64,000 nt of DNA from Pseudoxanthomonas sp. z9 (lineage in GTDB: Bacteria; Pseudomonadota; Gammaproteobacteria; Xanthomonadales; Xanthomonadaceae). The position numbers and the translations under genes are program-made. Shown here in pieces: positions 38,114 through 45,992 of the stretch; position 1 is the stretch's first letter; each line of letters begins with the position of its first letter. The DNA lies in the NCBI RefSeq assembly GCF_006542425.1, contig NZ_VFID01000009.1, positions 1-64,000 of the forward strand, read 5' to 3'. The notes below the pieces were generated by a model. The model made no database searches, was not told the DNA's origin, and saw nothing but the letters and a program-made list of their open reading frames with translations.

Positions 38114-38795
38114 CTGGCTGACCTCGCTGGGCCATGCCCTGCTTCCTCCACGTTGCCTCGTTTGCCGCGAACATGGCGGCAACGGCCTTGATTTGTGCCC
38201 CATCTGCTTCGATTCCCTGCCATGGAACCGGACCGCCTGCGACCGCTGCGCGCTGCCGCTGTCGACACCCGGCCGCTGCGGCCAGTGCCTGCGCCAGCCA
38301 CCGCCACTGGATGCCACCCGCGCGGTGTTCCTGTATGCGGCTCCGCTTGACCGGCTACTGCCCCGGCTGAAATTCCACCGCGATCTCGCGGCGGGGCGAC
38401 TGCTGGCCGAGCTGATGGCCGGATCGCTGGACCCGGAGCCGCGACCGGACGCGCTGGTGCCGGTGCCACTGCACCGCGATCGCCTGCGCCAACGGGGCTA
38501 TGACCAGGGGCTGGAGCTGGCCCGGCCACTTGCGCGCCGGCTGGAACTGCCGCTGCTGCCCGACGCGCTGCGGCGGGTCCGCAACACCGCCCCGCAATCC
38601 GAACTGGATGCGCATGGGCGCCGACGCAACCTGCGCGGCGCCTTCCAGGCGGCGGCCCCCGCCACGCTGCCCGACCATGTGGCCCTGATCGATGACGTGA
38701 TGACGACCGGACAGACCCTGCATGCCGCCGCCGCCGCGCTGCGGCGAGCCGGGGTCGCACGGGTCGACGCCTGGGTCTGCGCGCGCGTGCCGTGA
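38100..38795 (+). CDS. comF: ComF family protein (phosphoribosyltransferase-like)
   Basis: The product is 231 residues. Two zinc-ribbon-like Cys pairs open it (CLVC and CPIC at about 19-35; CDRC and CGQC at about 46-62). The PRTase core follows with the PRPP loop [14 protein letters not shown] near residue 200. ComF homologues act in natural transformation, probably at inner-membrane DNA uptake with DprA/PriA. The ATG at 38100 gives the family start [19 protein letters not shown] and lies inside the BirA-like repeat. Confidence 0.9.
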   Translation: MKVDNWLTSLGHALLPPRCLVCREHGGNGLDLCPICFDSLPWNRTACDRCALPLSTPGRCGQCLRQPPPLDATRAVFLYAAPLDRLLPRLKFHRDLAAGRLLAELMAGSLDPEPRPDALVPVPLHRDRLRQRGYDQGLELARPLARRLELPLLPDALRRVRNTAPQSELDAHGRRRNLRGAFQAAAPATLPDHVALIDDVMTTGQTLHAAAAALRRAGVARVDAWVCARVP

Positions 38796-38868
38796 CCGGA
38801 CTTCCGGCAGGTGCGTGGACGCACGCGGTGGCGCACATTCCGCAGGACATCCCCGGGAGTTTCCCTCC

Positions 38869-39342
38869 ATGAAGGTTCGCCCGCTGTTGCTTGGCCTGTC
38901 GCTGTGCGTGACGTCCGCGCTGTCCGCCACCGCGTTCGCCGCCGATGATGGCCCCGCGCTGCGCGCGATCGCGCAATCGGTGCTCGACGCGCAGATCCGT
39001 TTCGATGTCCCGGCCTTGGACAAGGTACTGGCAGCGGACTACGTGGAAGTCTCGCCGGTGGGCGACGTCGACTCCCGCGAAGAGGTACTGGGCTTCTACG
39101 CACCGCAGGCCCGCGAACAGATGCTGTCCAAGGGCGTGGAACCGGTGTCGGCAACGCTGGGAGATCCGCGGATCCACATCGACGGCGATCATGCGCGGCT
39201 GATCGCATTGAACACCGCGACATTGCGCATCCAGGGCACGGAGCAGCAGAAGCAGTTGCGCACCGTGTTCGAATTCCGCCGCGACGGCGGCCACTGGAAG
39301 CTCGCCAGCGCAACCTACGTCCCGTATCGCGCCAAGCCCTGA
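38869..39342 (+). CDS. Secreted SnoaL-like (DUF4440) protein
   Basis: The product is 157 residues. A signal peptide (1-24, ends ATAFAADD) is followed by an NTF2-like domain: VLDAQIRFDVPALDKVLAADYVEVSPVGDVDSREEVLGFY and FEFRRDGGHWKLASATYVPYR. Such periplasmic domains are usually ligand-binding or of unknown function. It lies 73 bases after comF and 106 bases before hdeD. Confidence 0.85.
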   Translation: MKVRPLLLGLSLCVTSALSATAFAADDGPALRAIAQSVLDAQIRFDVPALDKVLAADYVEVSPVGDVDSREEVLGFYAPQAREQMLSKGVEPVSATLGDPRIHIDGDHARLIALNTATLRIQGTEQQKQLRTVFEFRRDGGHWKLASATYVPYRAKP

Positions 39343-39448
39343 TCCGGACCGGGCCGCCCGCAGTTTCCCTGCGGGACGGAAGCCACGACTTGACGCCTTC
39401 CCGCACCGGGCGTATTCGTGGCCCGGCTTTCCCGGAAAGGAGAAGGAA

Positions 39449-40000
39449 ATGGGCGGCAATCTGTCGGCGAATGCCGCACGTGGCTGGTGGGTATTCCTGC
39501 TCTATGGCGTGCTGGCGCTGGTATTCGGCGTGGTCACACTGTTGTGGCCCGGTCGCTCGGTGCTGGCATTGGTGCTGGCGTTCGGCGCGCTCTCGCTGGC
39601 CGATGGCATCGTCAGCCTGCTCAGCATTTTCCGCAAGGACATCGCGCTGCCGAACTGGCTGCTGATTCTCTATGCGCTGGTCTCGATCGGCTTCGGCGTG
39701 CTGGCCATCACCCAGCCGGCGCAGATGGCCGAGGCGATGCTGTGGCTGCTGGCGATCTGGCTGATCATCGCCGGCATCGCCCGCATCGTGTTCGCCATCC
39801 AGGTACGCAAGCTGATCAACGGCGAATGGCTGCTGGCACTCAGTGGCGTGCTGGCGATGCTGCTGGGCGTGCTGTTCCTGGCCAAGCCGGGCATCGGCCT
39901 CATCACCATCGCCATGTGGATTGCCATTGGCGCGCTGCTCTATGGCGTCCTGCAACTGATGGTCGCGTTCCGGCTCAGGCGGCTGCAATCGCAGGCCTGA
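39449..40000 (+). CDS. HdeD family membrane protein
   Basis: The product is 183 residues with six short hydrophobic segments in three hairpins. WWVFLLYGVLALVFGVVTLLWPG and NWLLILYALVSIGFGVLAI are typical of HdeD repeats. The E. coli HdeD is an inner-membrane protein linked to acid resistance; here only the family assignment is safe. A good Shine-Dalgarno (AAAGGAGAAGG) precedes the ATG. The gene converges on the RidA gene with a 7-base gap. Confidence 0.9.
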   Translation: MGGNLSANAARGWWVFLLYGVLALVFGVVTLLWPGRSVLALVLAFGALSLADGIVSLLSIFRKDIALPNWLLILYALVSIGFGVLAITQPAQMAEAMLWLLAIWLIIAGIARIVFAIQVRKLINGEWLLALSGVLAMLLGVLFLAKPGIGLITIAMWIAIGALLYGVLQLMVAFRLRRLQSQA

Positions 40001-40007
40001 GCCCGCA

Positions 40008-40532
40008 TCAGCGTACCGGCGGGAGTGGAATGGCCGCCTTCGGCGCACGCCCGGAACCAATCATCGCCACCGCGCGCAATTCGACCGGCGCGCTTTCATT
40101 GAGTAGCGCGGTGGTGCCCACCGCGCTCCACGCCGGGTAGTGCGAAGGAAAGAATTCGCGATGCACGCGCAGGAAGCGATCGAACTCCTGCTGGAAGGCG
40201 GCCGTATCGGTCGGCTGCCGGTGGTAGCTGGTCAGCTCCACGACATCGGCCAGATCCGCGCCGGCCAGCGCCAGCCGTGTCCTCAACACTTCGAACATGC
40301 GCCGGATCTTGTCCTCGTAGCCGCCCTCGCCACCGGCCGGGATGCCCGACACGATCACCATGTCGCCCACCTTGACCACCGGCGAGTAGTGCCACTGGTG
40401 ATAGTCGGCTTCTTCGCCGGGGGCGGCGAAATGCTCGCGGGTGGGAGCGGCGTCCTGCGCGGACGCGGGAACCGCCAGCGTGGACAGGCACAGCAGCAGG
40501 GGGAACGCGCGCTTCGGGATCACATGCTTCAT
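40008..40532 (-). CDS. Secreted RidA/YjgF-family protein
   Basis: The product is 174 residues. A signal peptide (1-25, ends VPASAQ) is followed by a RidA-like fold: YSPVVKVGDMVIVSGIPAGG, MFEVLRTRLALAGADLADVVELTSYH and SHYPAWSAVGTTALLNESAPVELRAVAMIG. The arginine of classical RidA that binds the imine carboxylate is in PVELRAVA, in the usual place. Cytoplasmic RidA deaminates reactive enamines; an exported version must do something else, perhaps ligand binding. The gene lies 55 bases downstream of ubiA. Confidence 0.85.
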   Translation of the reverse strand: MKHVIPKRAFPLLLCLSTLAVPASAQDAAPTREHFAAPGEEADYHQWHYSPVVKVGDMVIVSGIPAGGEGGYEDKIRRMFEVLRTRLALAGADLADVVELTSYHRQPTDTAAFQQEFDRFLRVHREFFPSHYPAWSAVGTTALLNESAPVELRAVAMIGSGRAPKAAIPLPPVR

Positions 40533-40587
40533 GCGGCCTCCATTGGCCTGCCAGCGGACCCTGCGGTCACGGTGATGAGGGGAAGGG

Positions 40588-41490
40588 TCAACGGGCGGCC
40601 AGGGCATAGTGCAGCGCGATGCCCGCGAACACCGCCGCGCCCACCCAGTTGTTGTGCAGGAACGCGCGGAAGCACGGCCCGCGTTCGCGGTGGCGCGCGA
40701 TGAAGAATTCGTAGGCCACCAGCAAGACCGCCACGCCCAGTCCGGCCCAGTACCAGAGTCCCAGATCCGCCCGTCGGCCGACCAGCGCCAACGCCAGGAA
40801 CACCAGCGCGTACAGCACGCCCTGGATGACCAGATCCAGATCGCCGAACAGGATTGCGGTGGATTTGGAACCCATGCGGATATCGTCGTCGCGATCGACC
40901 ATGGCGTACCAGGTGTCATAGGCGGTCGACCACAGGATGTTGGCGCCATACAGCACCCAGCCGATCGGCGGCACTTCGCCCTGCACGGCGGCGAACGCCA
41001 TCGGGATGCCCCAGCCGAACGCCATGCCCAGGTACACCTGCGGCAGGTGCGTGTAGCGCTTGAGATAGGGATAGCTGGCCGCCAGGAACAGGCCGACGAC
41101 GCTCATGCCGATGGTCAGCGCGTTCATCGTCAGCACCAGCGCGAATGCGGCGATCATCAGCGCCGCGAACACCATCAGCGCCTCCCGACCGCTCACTGCG
41201 CCGGTCGCCAGCGGTCGCGCCTTGGTGCGCTCGACATGCGGATCCAGCCAGCGATCGGCGTAGTCGTTGATCACGCAGCCCGCCGAACGGGTCAGCCAGA
41301 CGCCGGCGGTGAACACGAACAGGGTCCACCACGGCGGCGTGCCGCCGGCCGCCAGCCACAGCGCCCACCAGGTCGGCCACAGCAGCAACAGCACGCCGAT
41401 CGGCCGATCGCCGCGGGTCAGTTTCCAGTATTGGCCCAGACGCTCGCGCCAGCGCGGCGTCGGGGAAGCTTCAAAACGTTCGTAACCCAT
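40588..41490 (-). CDS. ubiA: 4-hydroxybenzoate octaprenyltransferase UbiA
   Basis: The product is 300 residues with about nine transmembrane helices. The first aspartate motif is NDYADRWLD (N75, D76, D79, D83) and the second is [13 protein letters not shown], as in UbiA. It prenylates 4-hydroxybenzoate in ubiquinone synthesis at the inner membrane. The ATG at 41490 gives [32 protein letters not shown]; a longer frame to 41550 is possible. Confidence 0.95.
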   Translation of the reverse strand: MGYERFEASPTPRWRERLGQYWKLTRGDRPIGVLLLLWPTWWALWLAAGGTPPWWTLFVFTAGVWLTRSAGCVINDYADRWLDPHVERTKARPLATGAVSGREALMVFAALMIAAFALVLTMNALTIGMSVVGLFLAASYPYLKRYTHLPQVYLGMAFGWGIPMAFAAVQGEVPPIGWVLYGANILWSTAYDTWYAMVDRDDDIRMGSKSTAILFGDLDLVIQGVLYALVFLALALVGRRADLGLWYWAGLGVAVLLVAYEFFIARHRERGPCFRAFLHNNWVGAAVFAGIALHYALAAR

Positions 41491-41675
41491 CTTCGGCGCA
41501 TATCGGGTGGAGGCGATGGCGCCCGCCTTCTTCCTGGCCAGTGGCGCCACGGACCGATCTTACCGCCCCGGCGGCGGCGGTCCGTCCTCCCCGCGCGGCG
41601 CGGTCCCGGGTTTCCACGCGCTCCGGCGTCGCCCATTGGGCTGCGCGCCGGCTTCGGGTAAGCTATGCCGTCTGC

Positions 41676-41752
41676 GCGCCCGTAGCTCAGCCGGATAGAG
41701 TAGTGGCTTCCGAAGCCATTGGTCGGGGGTTCGAATCCCTCCGGGCGCGCCA
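41676..41752 (+). tRNA. tRNA-Arg (anticodon CCG)
   Basis: The 77-nt sequence folds into a complete cloverleaf with encoded CCA. The acceptor stem is GCGCCCG/CGGGCGC, the D-arm GCTC..GAGT, and the anticodon arm GTGGC-TTCCGAA-GCCAT gives anticodon CCG (reads CGG). The T-loop is TTCGAAT. It marks the left side of the low-GC island, and tRNA 3' ends are common integration sites. I found no second copy of its 3' end in the window. Confidence 0.97.
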
Positions 41753-42024
41753 TTTTCTCCCGGCCCTCGAAGCGGGTGGTCCGCCAGAGGGTTAGTGGGA
41801 GGATTCTCACTAAGTGATGGTTCAAGCCATGGTGAACCGCTTTTACGAGCCTACGCGCCCAATAGAATCAATGACTTGGCTATACGCACCGCATAAGAAC
41901 CAGCGGTTTGTGGGAGTTTGCCGCGCTTGCAATGATTAGGGAGCTGGCGGGGCTTGATTGGGCGAGACGCAGAACCCGCGCAACACAGCCAAGACTCCGT
42001 GCGAGATGGTTCGATGAACAAGGG
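41753..42024. other. Non-coding gap between the two tRNA genes
   Basis: No convincing gene. It contains a short inverted repeat GGTTCA (41819-41824) / TGAACC (41833-41838) followed by GCTTTT, a weak terminator-like structure for tRNA-Arg. Base composition falls here from GC-rich to mixed, which fits a boundary of acquired DNA. Confidence 0.5.
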
Positions 42025-42117
42025 TGGTGCCCTGGGTGGGATTCGAACCCACAACCTGCCGCTTATCTGGCGCTTACGGGGTATAAGCCCGCTGCTCTAC
42101 CGTTGAGCTACCAGGGC
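42025..42117 (-). tRNA. Unusual tRNA-like gene, anticodon UAU (Ile AUA codon), long variable region
   Basis: The 93-nt sequence has an encoded CCA and a perfect 7-bp acceptor stem (GCCCTGG/CCAGGGC), D-arm GCTC-AACGGTA-GAGC, anticodon arm GCGGG-CTTATAC-CCCGT and T-arm GTGGG-TTCGAAT-CCCAC. All conserved bases (GG in the D-loop, T33, TTCGAAT) are there. By position the anticodon is TAT. The variable region is 23 nt, as in class II tRNAs, yet the D-arm is of class I. Bacteria normally read AUA with a lysidine-modified CAU tRNA, so this is odd. It may be an accessory or mobile-element tRNA, or a pseudo-tRNA. Confidence 0.75.
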
Positions 42118-42302
42118 CTGGTCGCAACTCAGACCAGGGATATTCGGCGATGGCACCTGTGCGTCAGCATGCCTAGACGTTACCACGCGCCTTTTCGTAA
42201 AGCACCATTCAAGACGGCTGTACCTTGCTGGCCTTTGGGCACTTGGTCTACCTCACAACGGTAGCGCAGCGACGCCACACGGCCTGCTAGTCACCAGACC
42301 AA

Positions 42303-44777
42303 TCAAGGCCTTCTCGACTTCGCCGTCCACTTCTTTGGCTTGCGTTCCTCAATGCGCTGATGCAGCAGTTCGATGTCATTCCTCACCGCAATGATCCAAG
42401 GGTACAACTCATCTGACACTGCCGGAAACACACGACTGTCTTCAATCTTCATCTGCGTTAGAAGAATATTGCAGATCTTCATCCACCCCTGAAAAGTTTT
42501 CTGGGACTCTTCGCGAATCGAGATGCATGCGGCTTCATTCGTAAGAGATGTTACCAGGGCCATTTGCGATATGTAGACGTTATCGCTATATACAAGCCGA
42601 GCATGCGCGGCACCGGCCGGACTTATTCGAACAAGAGTTTCATCTCGCAGCGCCCTTTCCGATGGGTCGTACGCCTCAATTAACGCGCGCGAGAACAACC
42701 TATCCAGGTAGTAGCGGAAGGTTTCTCGGTGAACGCCTAGAGAATGGAACTTATCCCAAAGCTGAGATACGCTTGTAAAGCGATCACGCGTGGTGGATGC
42801 TTTGTCATCCACCATCGACAGGAAACGGAGCAAATAGAGGGCCATGAATGGCGATGCCAGCGTGCCGGCCGGCCTAGCAAATATGTTCACCAAGAAGTTG
42901 TGTTTGTCTTCGTCATACAAGGTGCCCTTCTGCAGCACCAACGCCGTCATGAGCGCAGTTCTTTTCGGGCGCACCTCACCTTTGGCGACATACATCTTGA
43001 GAAGCTCTTCCAGCCCAATCCAAGGTGAAGATAGAATTTCGCCAGAGAGCTCAAGGCTTCTTCTGACGTCATAGTTGCATAGTCTGCCGATGACCGCGGT
43101 TATGTCGGAAGTCGATACAAATATGGATTCAACTGCAGCACAGAACGACTGCAAGTCCTTGATCGTGAGTCGCATTCCTTGGCCGACTAAAGCGGTCTTC
43201 CCTTTACCTTCTTCGGTGTCTCGGAGCTCGGCCTGCAGAACGTCTAGCCGTTTAGCGAAGACATCCTTCAGACTCGGCACAGGTAGAAAGAACGCGCGAG
43301 AGTGGAAGCTCTGCAGCGGTCCTGCTTTACTAAGAGACCACACCGTCGTGTCAGTTACGGGACAGATTAGAAACGACGCAACGCTGGTCGATATTCCTAC
43401 CGCGTACTGAAAAACTCGATCCTGGGTAGAACGCGGAAGATGGTCGACGTTATCGAACACTAGGATCGGCAAGCGCTGCTGCCCAACCAAAGAGCGCTTC
43501 AAGAGCTCTAGAAGATATTCGCGCGGTTGATCTCTGCGCAGTGCTGCCAGATCCTCTCCGAACCTTTGCCTAAAGGCGTCTCGGTCGCGTTTGTATAAGG
43601 GTGCGAGTTCCCCAGTGCTCATGCGCTTGTACATAGGCCAGAATGCACCACGGAGCTGGTCATATGTAGGCGTTGGCCCGAAAAGTTCTCGCTCCGCTTG
43701 CCGAATTAGCTCGCCAGATATCCAGTCAGTAAGGTGCAGGTCTGATCCCTCGCTCTTGAGCATATCGACGCTCAAATGCAGAACCCGTTCCTTGAGACTA
43801 GAGGGAAGAATCTTCGAGAAGAATCGATCAAGGAAGGTGGTCTTTCCTGAACCCTTATTGCCTACAAGAAGGACGAACTCGCCGGTTCTAAGCTCAACCG
43901 AACTCTCAAGCAACCCCTGTAAGTTATCAGGGTTAGAAACATCGATCGTATCAAGTCGTCGAAGCGCCCTATCGATCAGCTCATTCACAATCTTCTCAAA
44001 AGCAACATCCGTCTCGCGGCTGGCCCGCGTCTCAACGAAGCACTCGATGAGGGCTGCACGAGATTTTGTGTTTATCTTTATGAAAGATTTCCGAAATAGT
44101 TCACTCAAGGAGAAGGCAAGATCCGAAACTTGCGGAACGCGTTTCTGGCTTCTATCGATCGCCCTGAAGTAGGAGACGGCGAGGGGAATTGAGCCTGATT
44201 CCCGCTCTCTCAGAAAAGTTGCGAGCTTCTGCTCTTGCAGTCCCGCTTCCGATATGAAGTCATAGAACTGAGCCCATGAGCCGAGGATGGCTTCGATTGT
44301 GGGGAAAACTACCGCCAGCCCTTCATTTGGTGGCTTTCCGTCACTGCGTGACGCCAGAAACATTATCCACTGCCTGCCGTTCGTAACGATGCCGACGGCC
44401 GAACCGAATCTTGCCGCATACCCTATTGCTTGGCTAATTCCATCAGAAGCATCTTTTAGTGCGGATCCATCGAGTGCAACGACTGCCATATTTGTCTGTT
44501 TTACCGAACAGAGCTCAAAGCCGTCCTTCTTCGCTTCGAGGACAGCACGACAACGGCCTGAACTAAAGAATGCATAGTCAGCAAACCCAGCCCCTTCAAT
44601 GTAGGGCTCAACGCGAATAGCGTCTTTCTTCCAATCGAGCTCATTCGTTAGGAGCTCGTCTATTACGTGGAAGCGCGTCTGCGCTTCGTTTCCATCTTGA
44701 TCCAGAGTTGCGCGGTATTTCTCAATGCGCTCCCCAAGGCCCTGCTCCTTTGTTGCAGATGCAGACAGAGTCCCCAT
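42303..44777 (-). CDS. HsdR-N-like nuclease fused to a P-loop ATPase (candidate defence protein)
   Basis: The product is 824 residues. The N-terminus resembles the nuclease domain of type I restriction subunit HsdR: E31 in GNEAQTRFHVIDELL, D67 in GFADYAFF and E81-A-K83 in VLEAKKDG give a PD-(D/E)xK set, followed by QAIGYAARFGSAVGIVTNGRQWIMF. The centre holds a P-loop ATPase with Walker A GNKGSGKT (306-313) and Walker B PILVFDNVD (437-445). There is no SF2 helicase motif set, so it is not HsdR itself. The C-terminal 350 residues look helical with winged-helix-like text and no known family. Codon use and GC are unlike the core genes. I infer a single-gene nuclease-ATPase immune effector; the function is untested. 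Confidence 0.7.
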   Translation of the reverse strand: MGTLSASATKEQGLGERIEKYRATLDQDGNEAQTRFHVIDELLTNELDWKKDAIRVEPYIEGAGFADYAFFSSGRCRAVLEAKKDGFELCSVKQTNMAVVALDGSALKDASDGISQAIGYAARFGSAVGIVTNGRQWIMFLASRSDGKPPNEGLAVVFPTIEAILGSWAQFYDFISEAGLQEQKLATFLRERESGSIPLAVSYFRAIDRSQKRVPQVSDLAFSLSELFRKSFIKINTKSRAALIECFVETRASRETDVAFEKIVNELIDRALRRLDTIDVSNPDNLQGLLESSVELRTGEFVLLVGNKGSGKTTFLDRFFSKILPSSLKERVLHLSVDMLKSEGSDLHLTDWISGELIRQAERELFGPTPTYDQLRGAFWPMYKRMSTGELAPLYKRDRDAFRQRFGEDLAALRRDQPREYLLELLKRSLVGQQRLPILVFDNVDHLPRSTQDRVFQYAVGISTSVASFLICPVTDTTVWSLSKAGPLQSFHSRAFFLPVPSLKDVFAKRLDVLQAELRDTEEGKGKTALVGQGMRLTIKDLQSFCAAVESIFVSTSDITAVIGRLCNYDVRRSLELSGEILSSPWIGLEELLKMYVAKGEVRPKRTALMTALVLQKGTLYDEDKHNFLVNIFARPAGTLASPFMALYLLRFLSMVDDKASTTRDRFTSVSQLWDKFHSLGVHRETFRYYLDRLFSRALIEAYDPSERALRDETLVRISPAGAAHARLVYSDNVYISQMALVTSLTNEAACISIREESQKTFQGWMKICNILLTQMKIEDSRVFPAVSDELYPWIIAVRNDIELLHQRIEERKPKKWTAKSRRP

Positions 44778-45497
44778 GGTCCCTCTCCCATTTTTTCGGC
44801 AACTTTACGCCTCGTGCCGCCTCAGCTTCAATCGGTGCCAACCACCTCGCAGTCACGCTTGTTCTCCCAGACGAGTCGGTCTCTGTCAATCGAGTAGGTG
44901 AGGAGATTGCCGCTACGACCTGGTTTCCTCCTGCGTTTCCGAGCTTATCTCTTCGTTAAATGAAGATCACCGCGACTGACTATGACACCACCATGTCGTT
45001 TTTGGTTCTTCCCCGTGGGGCGGGCGTTTGGCAACCTTGGCAAGAGCGACACCCAGGATCACGCTGAATATGCCGGCAGCATTGTTTGAGTCAGCCCACC
45101 TCGCCCACCCCACTTCGTCAGCTCGTTCGTTTTCTGTCACCTTCTTATCGAATAGCTATTCTGGTCTGTGAAGCGGGCAGATCTTGGGCAACACAGAGCA
45201 TGCTCCCAATACACGAGTCCGCGCCTTTCATGACATTTAGGATCTTTCGCTGTTGACGAGCACCAGGCATGTCGTTGAACCGGTGGGGTATCGCGCCGCG
45301 TGGCTGCCTGAGCGTCAGTTGCCCCTGATTATCTGTTGCAGGTTCGCAATCCCGAGCACTTGCTGGACCAAAGCTTGGAAGGATGCCTAAGCAGCTCTCC
45401 TAGGGTGGGTATGTAGTACGAAACGGCAGCCAACCGCGCACTCGACACCAAGCGAACCTGAATGCGCTGGACGCCACTGCCCAACCGACTTGCGCCA
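44778..45497. other. Long non-coding stretch with one possible micro-gene
   Basis: No gene longer than 60 codons with coding character. One short minus-strand frame (44967-45140) is listed separately. The rest shows mixed base composition and no repeats or hairpins I would defend, and may be remnant DNA. Confidence 0.5.
44967..45140 (-). CDS. Possible small protein (57 residues), GTG start
   Basis: The frame reads VTENERADEVGWARWADSNN at the start, then a moderately hydrophobic stretch AAGIFSVILGVALAKVAKRP (21-40) and a polar tail. The composition is protein-like and an in-frame stop lies just upstream, so GTG at 45140 would be the start. The only Shine-Dalgarno-like bases (AAGAAG) touch the start. 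No family is recognised. It may be a remnant of a longer gene. Confidence 0.25.
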   Translation of the reverse strand: MTENERADEVGWARWADSNNAAGIFSVILGVALAKVAKRPPHGEEPKTTWWCHSQSR

Positions 45498-45992
45498 CTA
45501 AGGGTCGTCTACTCGCGGCCCTTGGATTTCATCGCCGCACTGATATAACGCATTCGATGGCTTCGAGAAACCTACCTCGGGATGGTCCGGCCACCGATAC
45601 TGGACCACAAGGAAATAGCACTTCGGCAAGTACATGAAATATTCAAGGAGATACTTCTTCTCAATCTCCTTCTCTACCTTCTGCCCAGGCCTGACGGGCC
45701 GGCGTGGCAAAGCCTCCATGCCAGGTGCAATGTGGACACTTGCACCTCCCTGCTGGATCTTCTTCTCCTTCGGGTCGTAGAGAAACAGCCAATAGCCGCC
45801 ACGATGCGAGCCGGAGAGGTAAACATCCGGCAACTCAATCGTTCGGTCCGAAATGTTGGTGAAGGTCAAGCGGTAACGGTCACCTTCCTCAGCAATCGAA
45901 GCCCTGATCGTGGGCTCGGCCTTTTCAGCTGAGGCTACGAAAGCAGGCACCACCAATGCCGCGACCAACGCCAATTTCACGAACCTATTCAT
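45498..45992 (-). CDS. Secreted small protein, probable immunity partner of the RHS toxin
   Basis: The product is 164 residues. The ATG at 45990-45992 overlaps the RHS stop codon as ATGA, so it is translated with the toxin. A signal peptide covers 1-22 (MNRFVKLALVAALVVPAFVA..SA). The mature part looks like an Ig-like beta-sandwich: DRYRLTFTNISDRTIELPDVYL, YWLFLYDPKEKKIQQ, PVRPGQKVEKEIEKKY, KCYFLVVQYRWP. This pattern recalls BsuPI-type proteinase inhibitors, which would suit a partner of a metallopeptidase toxin. That resemblance is by eye. An alternative start 9 codons upstream lies inside the RHS gene. Confidence 0.7.
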   Translation of the reverse strand: MNRFVKLALVAALVVPAFVASAEKAEPTIRASIAEEGDRYRLTFTNISDRTIELPDVYLSGSHRGGYWLFLYDPKEKKIQQGGASVHIAPGMEALPRRPVRPGQKVEKEIEKKYLLEYFMYLPKCYFLVVQYRWPDHPEVGFSKPSNALYQCGDEIQGPRVDDP

